A DNA stretch of 64,000 bases, from positions 1 to 64,000 of the forward strand of contig JAMKCF010000159.1 in NCBI GenBank assembly GCA_023634235.1, written 5' to 3'. The DNA is from Pisaster brevispinus. Taxonomy: Eukaryota > Echinodermata > Asteroidea > Forcipulatida > Asteriidae. Under the pieces are notes generated by a model. The model was not told the origin of the DNA and ran no database searches. It worked only from the letters and a program-made list of their open reading frames with translations. Positions 32,908 to 44,053 of this stretch are shown here, one piece after another; positions within the stretch are counted from its first letter, which is position 1; every line of letters starts with the position of its first letter. The position numbers were made by a program, and so were the translations under genes.

Positions 32908-34050
32908 GTACTTTTTTTTTGAATCGCCTGTGTGAAAACTGCATGTTGAACAGTGTGAGTTCCCTGCCCTCTGTCAGTAAGGCTAAATAAATCGAGAATT
33001 GACCGTTGATACAGTTGACACGTGGAATACAAGTTGGCAATCTCCAATAACCTTTGATGCACTCTAACCAGTCTTGTGTTTATAACCAAATGTCACTTTT
33101 AAAAAGTCAGAAAATATTATGCATTGACTGTAGTGAGAGTGCTGTCAGTATCGTTTGTCATGAACGAGTAAAAACTTGAGATGTAAAAATTATCTGTGTA
33201 TTAATCTTATTTTACATGTATGTAACCCTAGTTGAATACTCATTTCTTCACATATAGACAATGTGTAGATGAGCAACAACCTGATTGAGTTTGGGTATTC
33301 CCATTCAAAAAGACTACACGAAAACAAAAACCTGATGGAGTCAGTGTATTCCCCAATCAAAATGCCTACATCAAACAATGTAAACAAGAAAGGGTGATAC
33401 CCGTCGCACGAAATGTGCATGTGTACACCCATGTGTACGTTGTGTGTACATCGCAAGGGACGGGGACTTCCCTATCTTTCTAACCACCTTGCCTCCGATT
33501 AATTCCTGTGCATGGAGGGCGCCCCAGAAGCATATAAACTGTTGCCGTTTGACGCCAGATTGATTACGGTAGCTCTCTAAATTTGATGCGATCTCTACAA
33601 CTCGGTCAATATTTTGTGCTGAAATTTGTATCACATTCAATAGCCGTAGATATGTACATTTCCCTCTTCTGATATTTCCTGTATTTGAAACTACAAAACG
33701 AAAGCATCTACTAAAGCTTTGTCAACGATACAAAGATTACAACTATCTTTTCAATTGTGTTACAGACCAGTATCGTCGGCGAGGGTAAAGCTTGTGTGAT
33801 ACAGTATTGAATACATCAAGCAGCGCCTACTCATAGATGCATCATGGGAACACTTCTACACCGACTGAAGGTAAAATCAAATAACAAACAGTATTTTTGA
33901 AGTGCATCACACAAAACATGTGATGCACTTCCAAGACAGTGCCATTTCAGGTGAAAAACTCACTGTAGTAATGATAAAGAAACAACAGAATGTGTTATAA
34001 CCTTTATACTATGAATAATCACTGTTTTCCAAGGCTCTCTGGGTGGTCTT

Positions 34051-34940
34051 TTACGAGACGACTTCTTGGAAGCTTCCTCCTTCTTTCTCTCCGATGGGTT
34101 CACCTATCGCAAGCTCGATGTCCTTTGCTCGTGTCGATGGCAACCGTCTACTCTGAACTTTGCTGGCCATTTGTTTTCTTCTTTTCTTCATGTCTTGCTG
34201 GACTGCGATTGTTAGAAGTCGTACTGGTCGCCCGAAAGTTTCTTCATGCAAGGAGAATAAGTCAGCCAGATGGCACTTTAAATGAAAGCAATAGAGGTCT
34301 GAAGACTATAGTAGTTTTCAAAATCATACCCGTCGGGACAGTCCACATTAAGGTTTTGGGCGGCAGCCCTTTTGATGGTGGGGTAGTGGTATTTTCTATA
34401 GCAAACTCTTTATGGTGAGGGCTGGACCAAAGACTGCATTGTCGGGAAAAATATTGGACTGAGTGGACTGAGTCTGTGAGAACTGCTGGATGTCCATTCC
34501 ATCAAAGATTGATCATTGATGATGTCAGAGAAGTGATATGGGTCTGTCTCATCGACAGAAGATGCCTTCCTCATCTCGATGACGACATCTGCAAGTATTG
34601 CTCTTTTTGGTGTTCCTTTCTTGTTTATTTATTTCCCCGTCTTACTAGAGCACTTCTTTTTCTCCGATGGGTTTATCTATCGTACGCTCGATGTCCTTTT
34701 CGCTCATGTTGATGGCAACCGTCTACTTTGAAGTTTGCTGAAGTTTGCTGAAAAATATCAGGCTGAAGGGACTGGGTCTGTGAGAACTGCCGGAAGTCTG
34801 TTTCATCCAGACTGCGAATCTGAGAAGTCATACGGGTCTGTCTTATCAACAGAAGATGCCTTCCTCATATCGATGATGTCATCTGCAAATATTGCTCTCT
34901 TTGGTTTTCCCTTCTTTTTTATTTAGTTCCCCTTCTTACT
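34051..34940 (-). pseudogene. Tandemly duplicated, degraded coding unit
   Basis: On the minus strand two related blocks read KPKRAIFADDIIDMRKASSV (about 34790-34915) and TPKRAILADVVIEMRKASSV (about 34500-34620), each followed by a D.TDPY.FSD segment. Each is then followed downstream by a second block with SRRLPST and EPIGEKE (34060-34250 and 34657-34740). Conservation between copies at protein level, with stops in one, suggests exon duplication of a real gene followed by decay. I cannot name the parent gene. Plus-strand ORFs here are shadows. Confidence 0.4.
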
Positions 34941-36329
34941 TGAGCACTTGTGAATACTGTTCCGGCTGGACTTGTTCCTTAAACTGCTGGAGAACAGTGC
35001 AGTGAGATTAGGTGAGAAGTATGTTGGATTAGTTTGTAAGGCTCCCTTCATTGCATTGTCAGGTGTCTCTCTTTAAAATTGTTTTTCTTCGTGTACTCTA
35101 GTTCTTTTGCGCTCATTCGTGTATGTCATCTCGGCATAGTTAATCACTTTGTCTTATTCCCGAACAAATTTTCGGGTTATTTTTCGAATGACAGTACTGT
35201 TTTTATTTGATTTTCAGATAAGTGCGATGCCGTCTCATCAGAGCTCTGATTCCTCTAGTTCCTTCTCCAAGTGGTTCCATGGTGTAGTATTCCTCAGTGG
35301 TTGCCATAGTGTGCTCAAACAGCAGGTGCTGAAAACCTGAGATGCCAGATGCGGATGTCACTCTACCTGATGCTTTTTGGCAGGAGATAGTGGGCGGGGG
35401 GGGCTGTCGGGGGGGGGTGATTATATATTAAAGCAATCACTTGTAATTTTTTCTATATTTTGTCACAGATGAATGCCTTTTTTCAACTTGAAATAGTTGT
35501 TTCAGTGTTATACTTGCAGACGAGTATAGATGTTGTGGCCTGTGACATCAACCGTTGCTGTCCATACTCTTTTACAGATGTGGCAGATTGTTCGCTGCTT
35601 TGTTACTATAAAGTTGTCCATTACAGCCCCTCAGACTTGACCATTTCAGTTGATGGTGTTGTTTGAGTGCTTTCCTTGGGGTGTGGGGTTTTTTTTCTAC
35701 TGGAAAGAGTTGTCTTAAAGTTATACTTGTATAGACGATGTGCCCTTTGACGTCATGGCTACAAACCGAGACATCACATTTCTGCCAGGCGGTATGCATG
35801 CGCATTTTGGTTTTGCATAATTATCTTGTTTTAGGAGTAATTTCACAGGTCATGTTGTCTTTTTATGACGTGACCTGTTATGTCACTCTCTAATTACATC
35901 GATGCTATTTAAGAAGAGCACATACTGTCGGTTAATAAAAGTTACTGCGCCAGACTTTTGTAAATGAAGGGCACATGGTCTATTCAAAAAGCTTTGTCTG
36001 TTCTGAAAAGTCTTATGCTGTTTTATATTCAGAGTTTTATTCTCTTAAAAAGAGTTGTATACTTTTTTATTCTATATATATATTAAATCATACTAAACTT
36101 TGTTTTTGGTGAATCATGCATTTTGGTGTGTCCCGTGTGTGTTCTTGCAATGCTGTGAATCCGCAATGACAATCGATAGTCTGTTTGGAGAAAGAGGTTT
36201 GGTAGTCCAAAAATTGACTTGGGTTTGTTAGCCCATTCCACCAATAAATTATAGTCACAACCCGTTGATTTATGCCTCTTAAAAAAAATGTATGCTGCAG
36301 CTTAACTTAACTGCCGAAACCCCTCTTTA

Positions 36330-36430
36330 TTAAAGGGACACGTTGCCTTCAAATCTCATGAGTTTTTACTGTTTGGAGGTGTTCCTTATCCTTATTTAGA
36401 GTTGTTCATGCAATAAAACACCTTTAATGT
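36330..36430. repeat. TTAAAGGGACACGTTGCC interspersed repeat (partial)
   Basis: The start TTAAAGGGACACGTTGCCTT matches a repeat I remember as abundant in echinoderm genomes. Only about 100 bp is recognisable. The identification rests on memory alone. Confidence 0.35.
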
Positions 36431-36532
36431 TTAATAATTAGTGAATGGTGATTTTAAAAAAAAACATTGCCCTCTGACCCCTCGACATCTATACCATCGT
36501 CCATGTAATGGCACTAAAATGCTCGATGAACA

Positions 36533-36820
36533 GGGCCCAATTTCATAGCGCTGGTTAACGTTAAGCAAATTTTTGTGCTTACTGTAGCAGAAAAATGTGC
36601 CAAGGTGTAAGCGTATTTCACAGGTTAGCAAGAAAATTAGGAGGCCATCTTGCACGTTCTCCATCGATTTGCATTGCATTGTGATGTCATTCATTTTTGT
36701 GCAGTAAGCACCGGAAGGTTAGCATGCCTTTTCGTGTGCTTACGGTTAGCATCGCTATGAAATGGAAATCGCACAGTAAGCACAAAATCGGCCGTTAAGC
36801 AGCTCTATGAAATTGGGCCC
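36533..36820. mobile_element. GGGCCCAATTTCAT-family MITE (288 bp)
   Basis: Ends GGGCCCAATTTCATAGCG / CTCTATGAAATTGGGCCC with partly inverted subterminal GTTAAGCA/TAAGCACAAA words. In reverse orientation it is collinear with the nested element at 29993-30393. No coding region. Confidence 0.7.
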
Positions 36821-37689
36821 AGTGTACATGATCCACACCACCTCTTACTAGTTCACCTCTGTTATTAATGAACAACTCTCAGTGAATTACATTAAGTTAA
36901 TGCAGTGTGAAATATCCCACTACAGAAAATTTCGACACAAAATTAAGTCATCCTATTCGTTGAGGTCTAGGTGTACGATGTAGGCCTATGAGTATAAGGC
37001 TAAGGGTAAAAAGCAAAGGGTAAAAATGCATGACAGAATATGAATACTGTTTCAATGCCAATAGTGTATTTTCAGGGCATCGAATATGACTATTATGATC
37101 TTTCCTTGGGAACATAAAAGAACAATAGTTTTTCAGATGCAAAGCGAAGAAAGTGCACAATTGCTCAGTTGAAACAGTTGGGTCAACAATAATTGTTTAT
37201 GAGACAAATAGATTTTTAAAAAATGAAACACGTCTGGCAATGTAAAATATTCAAACGTCCAATAACAATGATGATCTGTGTCACTTTATGGTTTGAAGGA
37301 ATGGACTCTCTGCATGCACTCATTCATTTTGAGTGGAAGGTCTAGGTCTTATTTGCCTAGTTAAATTCAGAATTATTGCGCAACAAGAGCATCGATCGTT
37401 GCTAAGTATGGCGACCAGCACCACCTCCCCCCCCCCCAAAGGAAGCCATTGGGACGTCCACGCAGACATGGCAGAGCAGAGGGTGTTGTTTCGAAACCGC
37501 GAACCTTTCATAGGACGTACCATAGGACAAATGGCAAAGTGCGATAAAATGCTTGTGTTATAATGACAAGCCTGCCTCTTCATTCAATGTTCATCATCGA
37601 TCGTTCTGATCTTGCGTGTGTTCTGTATCAATGATGGCGGTGCACAATTTAGTGTAGAATGAGTTCGTCTGTGTCAAGTTTAACGTGAA

Positions 37690-37960
37690 ATTGTATCCCC
37701 TGTTACCCTTCTGATGGCTTGGTGGTGAATACGGAATAGAAGAGGACGTTTTGCTGAGATGTTCACCTGCTTTAATGATAGGTATGAGTTTTATTAACTG
37801 AGAAAATCCAATCAGAAAAAGATCGACATTGGTTCTATTCTGATCAAACACCAAGACGCATGTCACCGGGATCGACATGAGACACCCGGCCACAAGCGTT
37901 TGCAGACGGGCGGAGTATTTCAGTGCAACACAGTGGTTACAATGGTAAGCTTAATCTCAA
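37690..37960. repeat. Interior copy of the 11.1-kb TIR repeat
   Basis: Homologous by eye to 11840-12095 (TCTGATGGCTT..., GAGATGTTCACCTGCTTTA, ATTGGTTCTATTCTGATC). The ends of the element were not found here, so it is partial. Confidence 0.5.
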
Positions 37961-38479
37961 CATCGGGATCGCTCGTGTTCCTTAGTTCATTACTTGCAAA
38001 GTGGTGACATTTTTAAAATCTAGGAACGTTTAGTACATTTAAGTATGGTCATGCATGGTATGACTATTGAATGTTTGCTCTGTCATATTTGATGATGATC
38101 ACTGTGTATAAAAAATAAATAAATAAATAAATACAAATTGGAGGCCTGCACGTTCACATCCACTTCTAAACTGCATAATGCAAGATATGTCATAGGCCTA
38201 TGCTCTATAGTTACAATGGTAACCATTTTTCTTCATGATGGGAATATTATTAGGCCCTATTACAGTTTGTGTGACAATTTCACAACCCTTCGATAAAGTT
38301 TCCCAAGAGGTTGCCATTTAATTTCTCCGCCTCCATGGTTATTCATATTAACAACAATTTTTTGTTTTTATTTTACCCATCTGAGCTTGATTATTATTAC
38401 TTTGATCACATTTGGAACAGGGTGTGATAGCATGATCAGGAATGGTACATGTTTGTATTTAAGGAGTCGATGAGCCATT

Positions 38480-38680
38480 TTCCTTGCTGCTCTTGTCATC
38501 AATCAAAAGAACAATCAACGATTGGAACAAACTACCACAGTCTTCAATAAACCATAGAGGAAGAAAAACTACCACAGCCTCAGGCTTCAAAACTAGCACC
38601 ACTCTCTCACACCTCCGGTTAAAACTCCAATTGAAGTATTTAGGAGGTTTCATCGACCAAGAACCAAGAACTCCCTGATA
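38480..38680 (+). pseudogene. Possible LINE ORF2 C-terminal relic
   Basis: The short open frame contains KRTINDWNKLPQSSI, resembling the RTxxDWNxLP motif near the end of CR1/L2-like LINE reverse transcriptases. No reverse-transcriptase core is visible nearby, so this is a 5'-truncated relic if correct. Confidence 0.35.
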
Positions 38681-39358
38681 CTGATAGTGATGACTTAAAC
38701 ATAGTAACGTTGAACTACAAAATCATGTCGAGGCTTTCACTCAAAATCTAGTGATGTGCTTCTTTGATCAGTGACTTTTCTTAAGAGGTGATTTACGTTA
38801 TTGACAGTTCAAATTTGCACTTTTTGCAAGGACAAACATTTTCTCAAGAACTGAAATAAGGCTGCTGCTTATAACCCATTATACATATTACTCACTCTGT
38901 TAATGCTGATGGAGTTTCTGTTGAAATACACTTATTGGTGAAATATTAGTAAATACTTATTATGCATTTGAAATATTATGGTAATGATTGATATGATTTT
39001 AGTTTGAGACTTGATAGACAATGAAGAAATGCATATACTCAATTAATTAATTTTTCCTCCATATTTTGTTAACTTGTCATATATTTTGTATTTTTCCCTT
39101 TTCAGGTTATAGGTTATTAAACATCCATATGGAATCCTCTCTATCTGGTGGCAGTGAATGATATGACACTTGGTATTATCACCCAATGTATTTATTTCTT
39201 CTTGCCAAGTGTATGGTATCACCATGGAAGTAGAAATAATACTTATTACTTTAAATTTTACAATTCTTTGGGGGCTTGGACTTGCATCATCATGACGCGC
39301 CAAATTCTTGCATTCTTTTATTTCTACAAAGGTGTATTTTACAGTTATCATCCCAAGA

Positions 39359-39874
39359 TCCCACTCTGATATAGGTAACCTTGCAGGTTCTCCCCTCTCC
39401 TCCAATTAAATAAGGTAAACATACTCTTGAGATACCAAAATATCGCCTTTTGTCAATTCCTGCATCTCCTTTATTGTAAAGTTCCTCAGCTTTTTTACAT
39501 CACTTTCAAGTGGAAGGTTGTCTGGTTTCCTGAGCTTTGTTTGTCGGTTCGTATTAAGGAAGTATGTAGCATCACCAAAAACGAAATCATGATTTAAGTT
39601 CAACACTTGAACAAATTTCTGGACATCTGATGCTTTACTGTCTTCTCCTTGAATGAGGAAGGTGCCTTGTAAAATCTTGGCCATGTTCTTGATGAGATAA
39701 AACATTGCACACTTCAATCCTGCTTTGATTCCATCATTGTGTGTACAAGCATCTGTACTCTTTGCAGTGAATTTAATGATTGCCTCATGCAATGATGAAA
39801 AATTTTCTCTGTGGATCATATCAGCAGATGATTGCGTTGAAGAGTGCCTGTAGTCAGTTGCTTTGAATTCCAAG
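39359..39874 (-). pseudogene. Truncated recent copy of the gene 2 recombinase region
   Basis: Almost identical (over 95% by eye) to 56724-57266 of gene 2. It starts abruptly after GAATTCCAAG and carries an open 155-codon stretch with FKATDYR, LKCAMFYLIKN and NHDFVFGDATYF. It then loses about 31 bp between direct TAAC/TAAAC words and one base in the RRGGEP codons, destroying the catalytic Arg region. It ends abruptly at the ISEWD codons. It lacks the zinc fingers and most of the catalytic domain. It lies about 17 kb from gene 2 on the same strand and shows the family has copied itself or been copied recently. Confidence 0.88.
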
Positions 39875-39879
39875 GGGGC

Positions 39880-42600
39880 CTGTTTACGTCAATGCTCCTG
39901 ATGCCCATTATTGGGATTGCCCATATTTTCCTTCGATACTGTAGGTCAAGCCACAGATGAATCCCATTTAACTCCCCTGCAGGCCTCAGGTGGTCACATC
40001 GTATATCCTTTGTACAGGTATGTTTTTTTCAGCTATTTCCTTGTTTTGGGGTTATCTGTCTTTGAAAGTTGGGGAAAATGGTACAAAGTCGCGCTGTGTC
40101 TGACACCATAAAGCTAAATAACACTTCCTCATTTTAGACACCTGCAGTTAGATGGGTGCCCCCCCCCATGGCCCCATGATTTTAGTCAGTATGTAATTTC
40201 CTTAATGGGATAACTCACGTTATTTTGCCCATATAGGCCCCACAATAACCCATGAATCTGGGCATTTGAATAAAGATCTGTGGGGACCATAAGATCCACT
40301 TCACATGGGACCCATATTTTGGCCTACATGTATATGTGACCCATCACAATATGCTGCCGTGGTCTACCCCCTTTTTTTCTCTCTCTCTCTCTTTTAAGTG
40401 GGTGTGTGTGGGTGCGTGTGAGTAGGTAACCACATTCAAACCGGGGACCTATAACAAAAGAGGACAATAGGTCCACGGTTCGGGAAAGGTCCACGGTTGG
40501 AAATCGTGTACAAAACCAATGGGAGCTGTTTAAAAAAAGAGTATAAACAAAAGAGGGATAATAGGAGGTCCACGATTGCAGGCTGTTACACACTTGTGTG
40601 TTTGTATTGCCAACCCTCCGAGGACATTTTACAATAGGGACAATAGGTCCTCACTAGTCGGTTCTTTGTTTTCAGGTGTCCTCACTAGTCATTTGTGTAC
40701 AAAACCAATGGGGATTGCTTCAATACAGGAACAACAGAAAGTACAATAGGTGTCCTTTAACGTATAGGTGTGCTGTACCTGCGTGTGTGTGTGTGTGTGT
40801 GTGGGGAGGGGGGGTGGTCATACATACATACATACAACATAATTTTATATATCCATCAAGATCACAGCGGTTTGTGATGATACAATCTGGAGCAAGAGCA
40901 ATACAAATCTATATGAAAATATATACAAACAGCAACAATCAATATAGGAAAAGGTATGTTTTCAAGTTTTTCTTAAAAACGTTCAATGATTTTGCAGAGC
41001 GGAGTGTAGGTGGGAGATTGTTCCATAATGTTCGTGCAACAAAGGAAAATGATCTGTCGGCGGCTGATTTTATCATACTGTATAAAAGTTACAATGACAT
41101 GAACCCATTTGACTTTGTTTTCCGGTCAAAGCCGGAAGTTGAAGTGAACAAATATTCTCGGGGCTCGTTTTGAGGTCTGCAGACAGTATGATTTTGAATT
41201 TATATCATAGTCTCTGTGTATGAAATAAAGTTCGACACCTAGCCCTTCCAGTTACACGAAATAATACTTGACCCCTAGGGAAAAGTGACGCCAGTGCCCT
41301 CAACAGCTCCCTCTCACGTTCAATAGTGAAACATTTAACACATAATTAATCTCAATGTCCAGATAAGAAGTAAGCAATGACGTCATGATGACGTCATTGG
41401 TTTTCAAATTACGCTTAATATATGCTTGATATATGAACATTCTTGATATTTTTTAATGACCAGATTTGATCTCGCTTCCTGTCAAAACCAGAAGTAAAAA
41501 AAAATCTTATAAAGCTCTATTTAATGGGTTTTTTCATAGTGCTATATATTATTTCATTTAACTTTTAATGTTTACCGGCTATTAACACAACCCGAACACC
41601 TAGTGTTTGTAATTTTACAAACACTACACATCTAGTGTTTATTTATAATAATTACCACACAAGTTCTTTAAATTGATTCCCTGCCTAATTGTGTTGATAT
41701 TTATTATGTATAGTTTTCCCTCATTGTATGGAGTTTTAACTGAGAGTAGAGGTTTTTCTCATTTTAGCTTACAGGTAGGGTCATACTTTGGTAATGCCCC
41801 CCCAAACAAGTTGTTTAATTTCTATCTGAAAGCTTACTTTTTATAAAGATGGTAGTAAGCATCCTGCGAAATTATTTCGTCTGAAATGCCCCCGTTATAA
41901 CTATAATTCAATAAAAACATTTGCATCTGAGAGAACTGATGCATGCATGAATCGTTTCTCAGATTTCTGAGGGTTGATGTCTGTTCGTGAATGCTGCGGC
42001 CAGAGATGCGGTTGGTACCTGTTGTCACCTCAACAAGTAGACACTTTATTCAGCTGAAACTTTCACATGTGATTTTATTGTATCTTTCTTGATAATTTTG
42101 CCAATTAATCAACATTACATTGACAAAAAACAAATGGTGACTCAACCTTTTCCTCATAAAATTTACAAACTCAAACAGTCTTCCTCCTATCATTTGTTAT
42201 CCACCCATTACTCTTTCCACTATGTATTTTCCCCTCCCATACTGTTACCATTGTGTGTAGATAAATGTGTTACTCCATTCTTTATCAGTGTCAATTTTGT
42301 CCTCATATTGTGCAGGTGGTTTTTTTTTTTTTTTTTTTTTTTTTACTTCACATTACTTTTTTCCTACTAGCTACAATTATACTCTGAAAATACATTCCCT
42401 CCTCTTTGCTATAGTCTAATTCACAACATAATACAGTAGTAAACTTATTCTCTTCTAAAAGAAAGATATTCACATTAAAAGTTTAACTAGACCACATAGT
42501 GCCACTGTTCCTAGAACTGAAAGTAAATTTGATGATTTGTACAACTTTTTTGGTAAATTTATGTATAAAATTGGCCTATACTCAACAATTTCAATTCCAC
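39880..42600. other. Intergenic stretch with simple and interspersed repeats
   Basis: Contains (GT)n near 40785-40803, a short CATA tract near 40822, a repeat segment at 41090-41260 related to 28090-28440 and 11460, and an element end CCCGAACACCT at about 41586-41596 like the right end of the 11.1-kb repeat. A T run lies at about 42319-42343. No gene with coherent coding sequence was seen. Confidence 0.4.
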
Positions 42601-42603
42601 ATG

Positions 42604-42803
42604 GACCCAATTTCATGGAGCTGCTTCAGCAGAACATATTAGAAGAAAACAAATCTGTTAATCAAAAGTAAGCAGGATATCAGTCACAGATAATGGGCCT
42701 ACGCATGACATGTTTTTTTGGCTGGTAACCTTATTCTGGTAATCATAATTTTGTAGTGCTTAGCTACTTTTTGTGCTGAAGCAGCTCTAAAAAATTTGGC
42801 AAA
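42604..42803. mobile_element. Degenerate GGGCCCAATTTCAT-family MITE
   Basis: Left end ACCCAATTTCATGGAGCTGC and right end GCAGCTCTAAAAAATTTGG form imperfect inverted ends about 200 bp apart. The interior (GGCTGGTAACCTTATTCTGG) resembles the inner element at 30060-30110. An old copy. Confidence 0.5.
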
Positions 42804-42921
42804 GCATAATGTACTTATGGCACTCATGCTGCATCAAAAGGTTTGTGACACAAAATTGTGGTAAAACAACATGCACAATGTATTTCTTGGGCATCCTATT
42901 ATGGAAGTCTCTTATACTTAA

Positions 42922-43311
42922 AGGGTCTGTATATGTTTGGTAATGACTCTGAAAATTAATGGCAATAAAAACTTACTTGGTAAAAAGTACAGCAGCTTTG
43001 GATAGTTTAATGCATTTTGAGAAACTTTTCACTTCGAAGTACTGCGGTTATGGAAAAAGATACCACTTTTTATCCCCCAAAATTTGAATCTGAGAAGTGT
43101 TACTGTCAGATACGTTTCTCAGATTGTGTATTCCAATTGCGGATTATTCTTTCTGTGTGGACATAACCGCTCCAGATTTTCGGCAATATCTAAAAAACTC
43201 TACCACCTTTTGAAATGAAATTTTCTGAGGTTAGTTTTTATGGTATATATCTACAACTATATCGGATTGAAACAAACAGTGGGTTTCAATTACCAAACAT
43301 ATACAATCCCT
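42922..43311. mobile_element. TTAA-flanked MITE (piggyBac-like)
   Basis: Inverted ends AGGGTCTGTATATGTTTGG / CCAAACATATACAATCCCT flanked by TTAA on both sides (42918-42921 and 43312-43315). TTAA duplication is the piggyBac hallmark. The interior (GGTAATGACTC..., AAAACTTACTTGGTAA) resembles a repeat I remember from echinoderm genomes. Non-coding. Confidence 0.55.
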
Positions 43312-43395
43312 TTAAGTCCTTTTCCAACCAAATTAAACATCGCCACCTCTTTTGAATATCTGTATCGTGTACTTGTAATTGAATATGACTTTTCA

Positions 43396-43553
43396 AATCT
43401 GGCTGGTTCATTGCACAACCCAAAGGGCATGCATTTCCACCTGTGAAACCCATTCCTAACAACAAAGGTTGACCTTTGGCAGGCGTCCTCATCTAGAGCA
43501 ACTTCCCTACAAAAAACACAACCGGGATCTTGGTTGGATTTAACCGGTTTCAC
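43396..43553 (-). pseudogene. Ty3/gypsy reverse-transcriptase fragment (minus)
   Basis: The minus strand reads WKCMPFGLCNEPARFE, the conserved RT segment before the catalytic YxDD box, preceded by a degraded LDED.C..... TFVVRNG stretch. It ends in unrelated sequence. It is the inverted partner of the fragment that starts at 43546. Confidence 0.7.
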
Positions 43554-44047
43554 AGGTGGAAATGCATGCCCTTTGGGTTACGTAATGAACCAGCCAGATT
43601 TGAAAGGCTGATATTTTGTTGATTTACTTAGATGATGTCATTGTGTTTGAACGAACAGTGACAGGAGCCTTAGAACGTCTAAGAGTTGTGTTGGACAGAT
43701 TGAAACATGCAGGACTCAAATTGAAGCCCAGCAAGTGTCACTTGTTTTAAAATTCAGTTGCTTATCTGGGGCACATTGTGTCCGGAGAAGGGGTAGCAAT
43801 GAAGGAGAAGGTCAAAACTGTAGCCGAGTGGCCGATTCCAGAGTGTTTACAATACAATACAATACAATACAATACAATACAATACAATACAATACAATAC
43901 AATACAATAAAACTTTATTGTCCCTGTATGGGAAATTTCTTTGGCCTTGGCCGTGTAAGAGATGTGAGAAGCTTTTTTGGGCCCCGCCTTTTATTACCGG
44001 AAGTTTGCGAAAATTGCAGGTCCGATGCTAGCCCTAACGGAAAAATC
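43546..44047 (+). pseudogene. Ty3/gypsy reverse-transcriptase fragment (plus), interrupted
   Basis: Reads WKCMPFGLRNEPARFERL, then after a deletion and frameshift YLDDVIVFER (the RT catalytic YxDD box) and LKPSKCHLF. After a stop come YLGHIVSGEGVA and, beyond an inserted LINE tail (43849-43965), VRDVRSFFG and a frameshifted remainder of the connection region. Several stops and frameshifts; dead. Confidence 0.8.
43849..43965 (-). mobile_element. 5'-truncated LINE 3' end with (ATTGT)n tail
   Basis: On the minus strand the sequence ends ACAGGGACAATAAAGTTTTA followed by about ten ATTGT pentamers (AATAC on plus, 43857-43908). A short 3' end with a pentamer tail is typical of CR1/L2-like LINEs. 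It interrupts the gypsy RT frame between the GHIVSGEG and VRDVRSFFG segments. Confidence 0.55.
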
Positions 44048-44053
44048 AAGCTA

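Noticed and set aside
40676..41173. 165-codon plus-strand ORF
   Set aside because: It crosses (GT)n and CATA simple repeats and an interspersed repeat. No coherent protein features.
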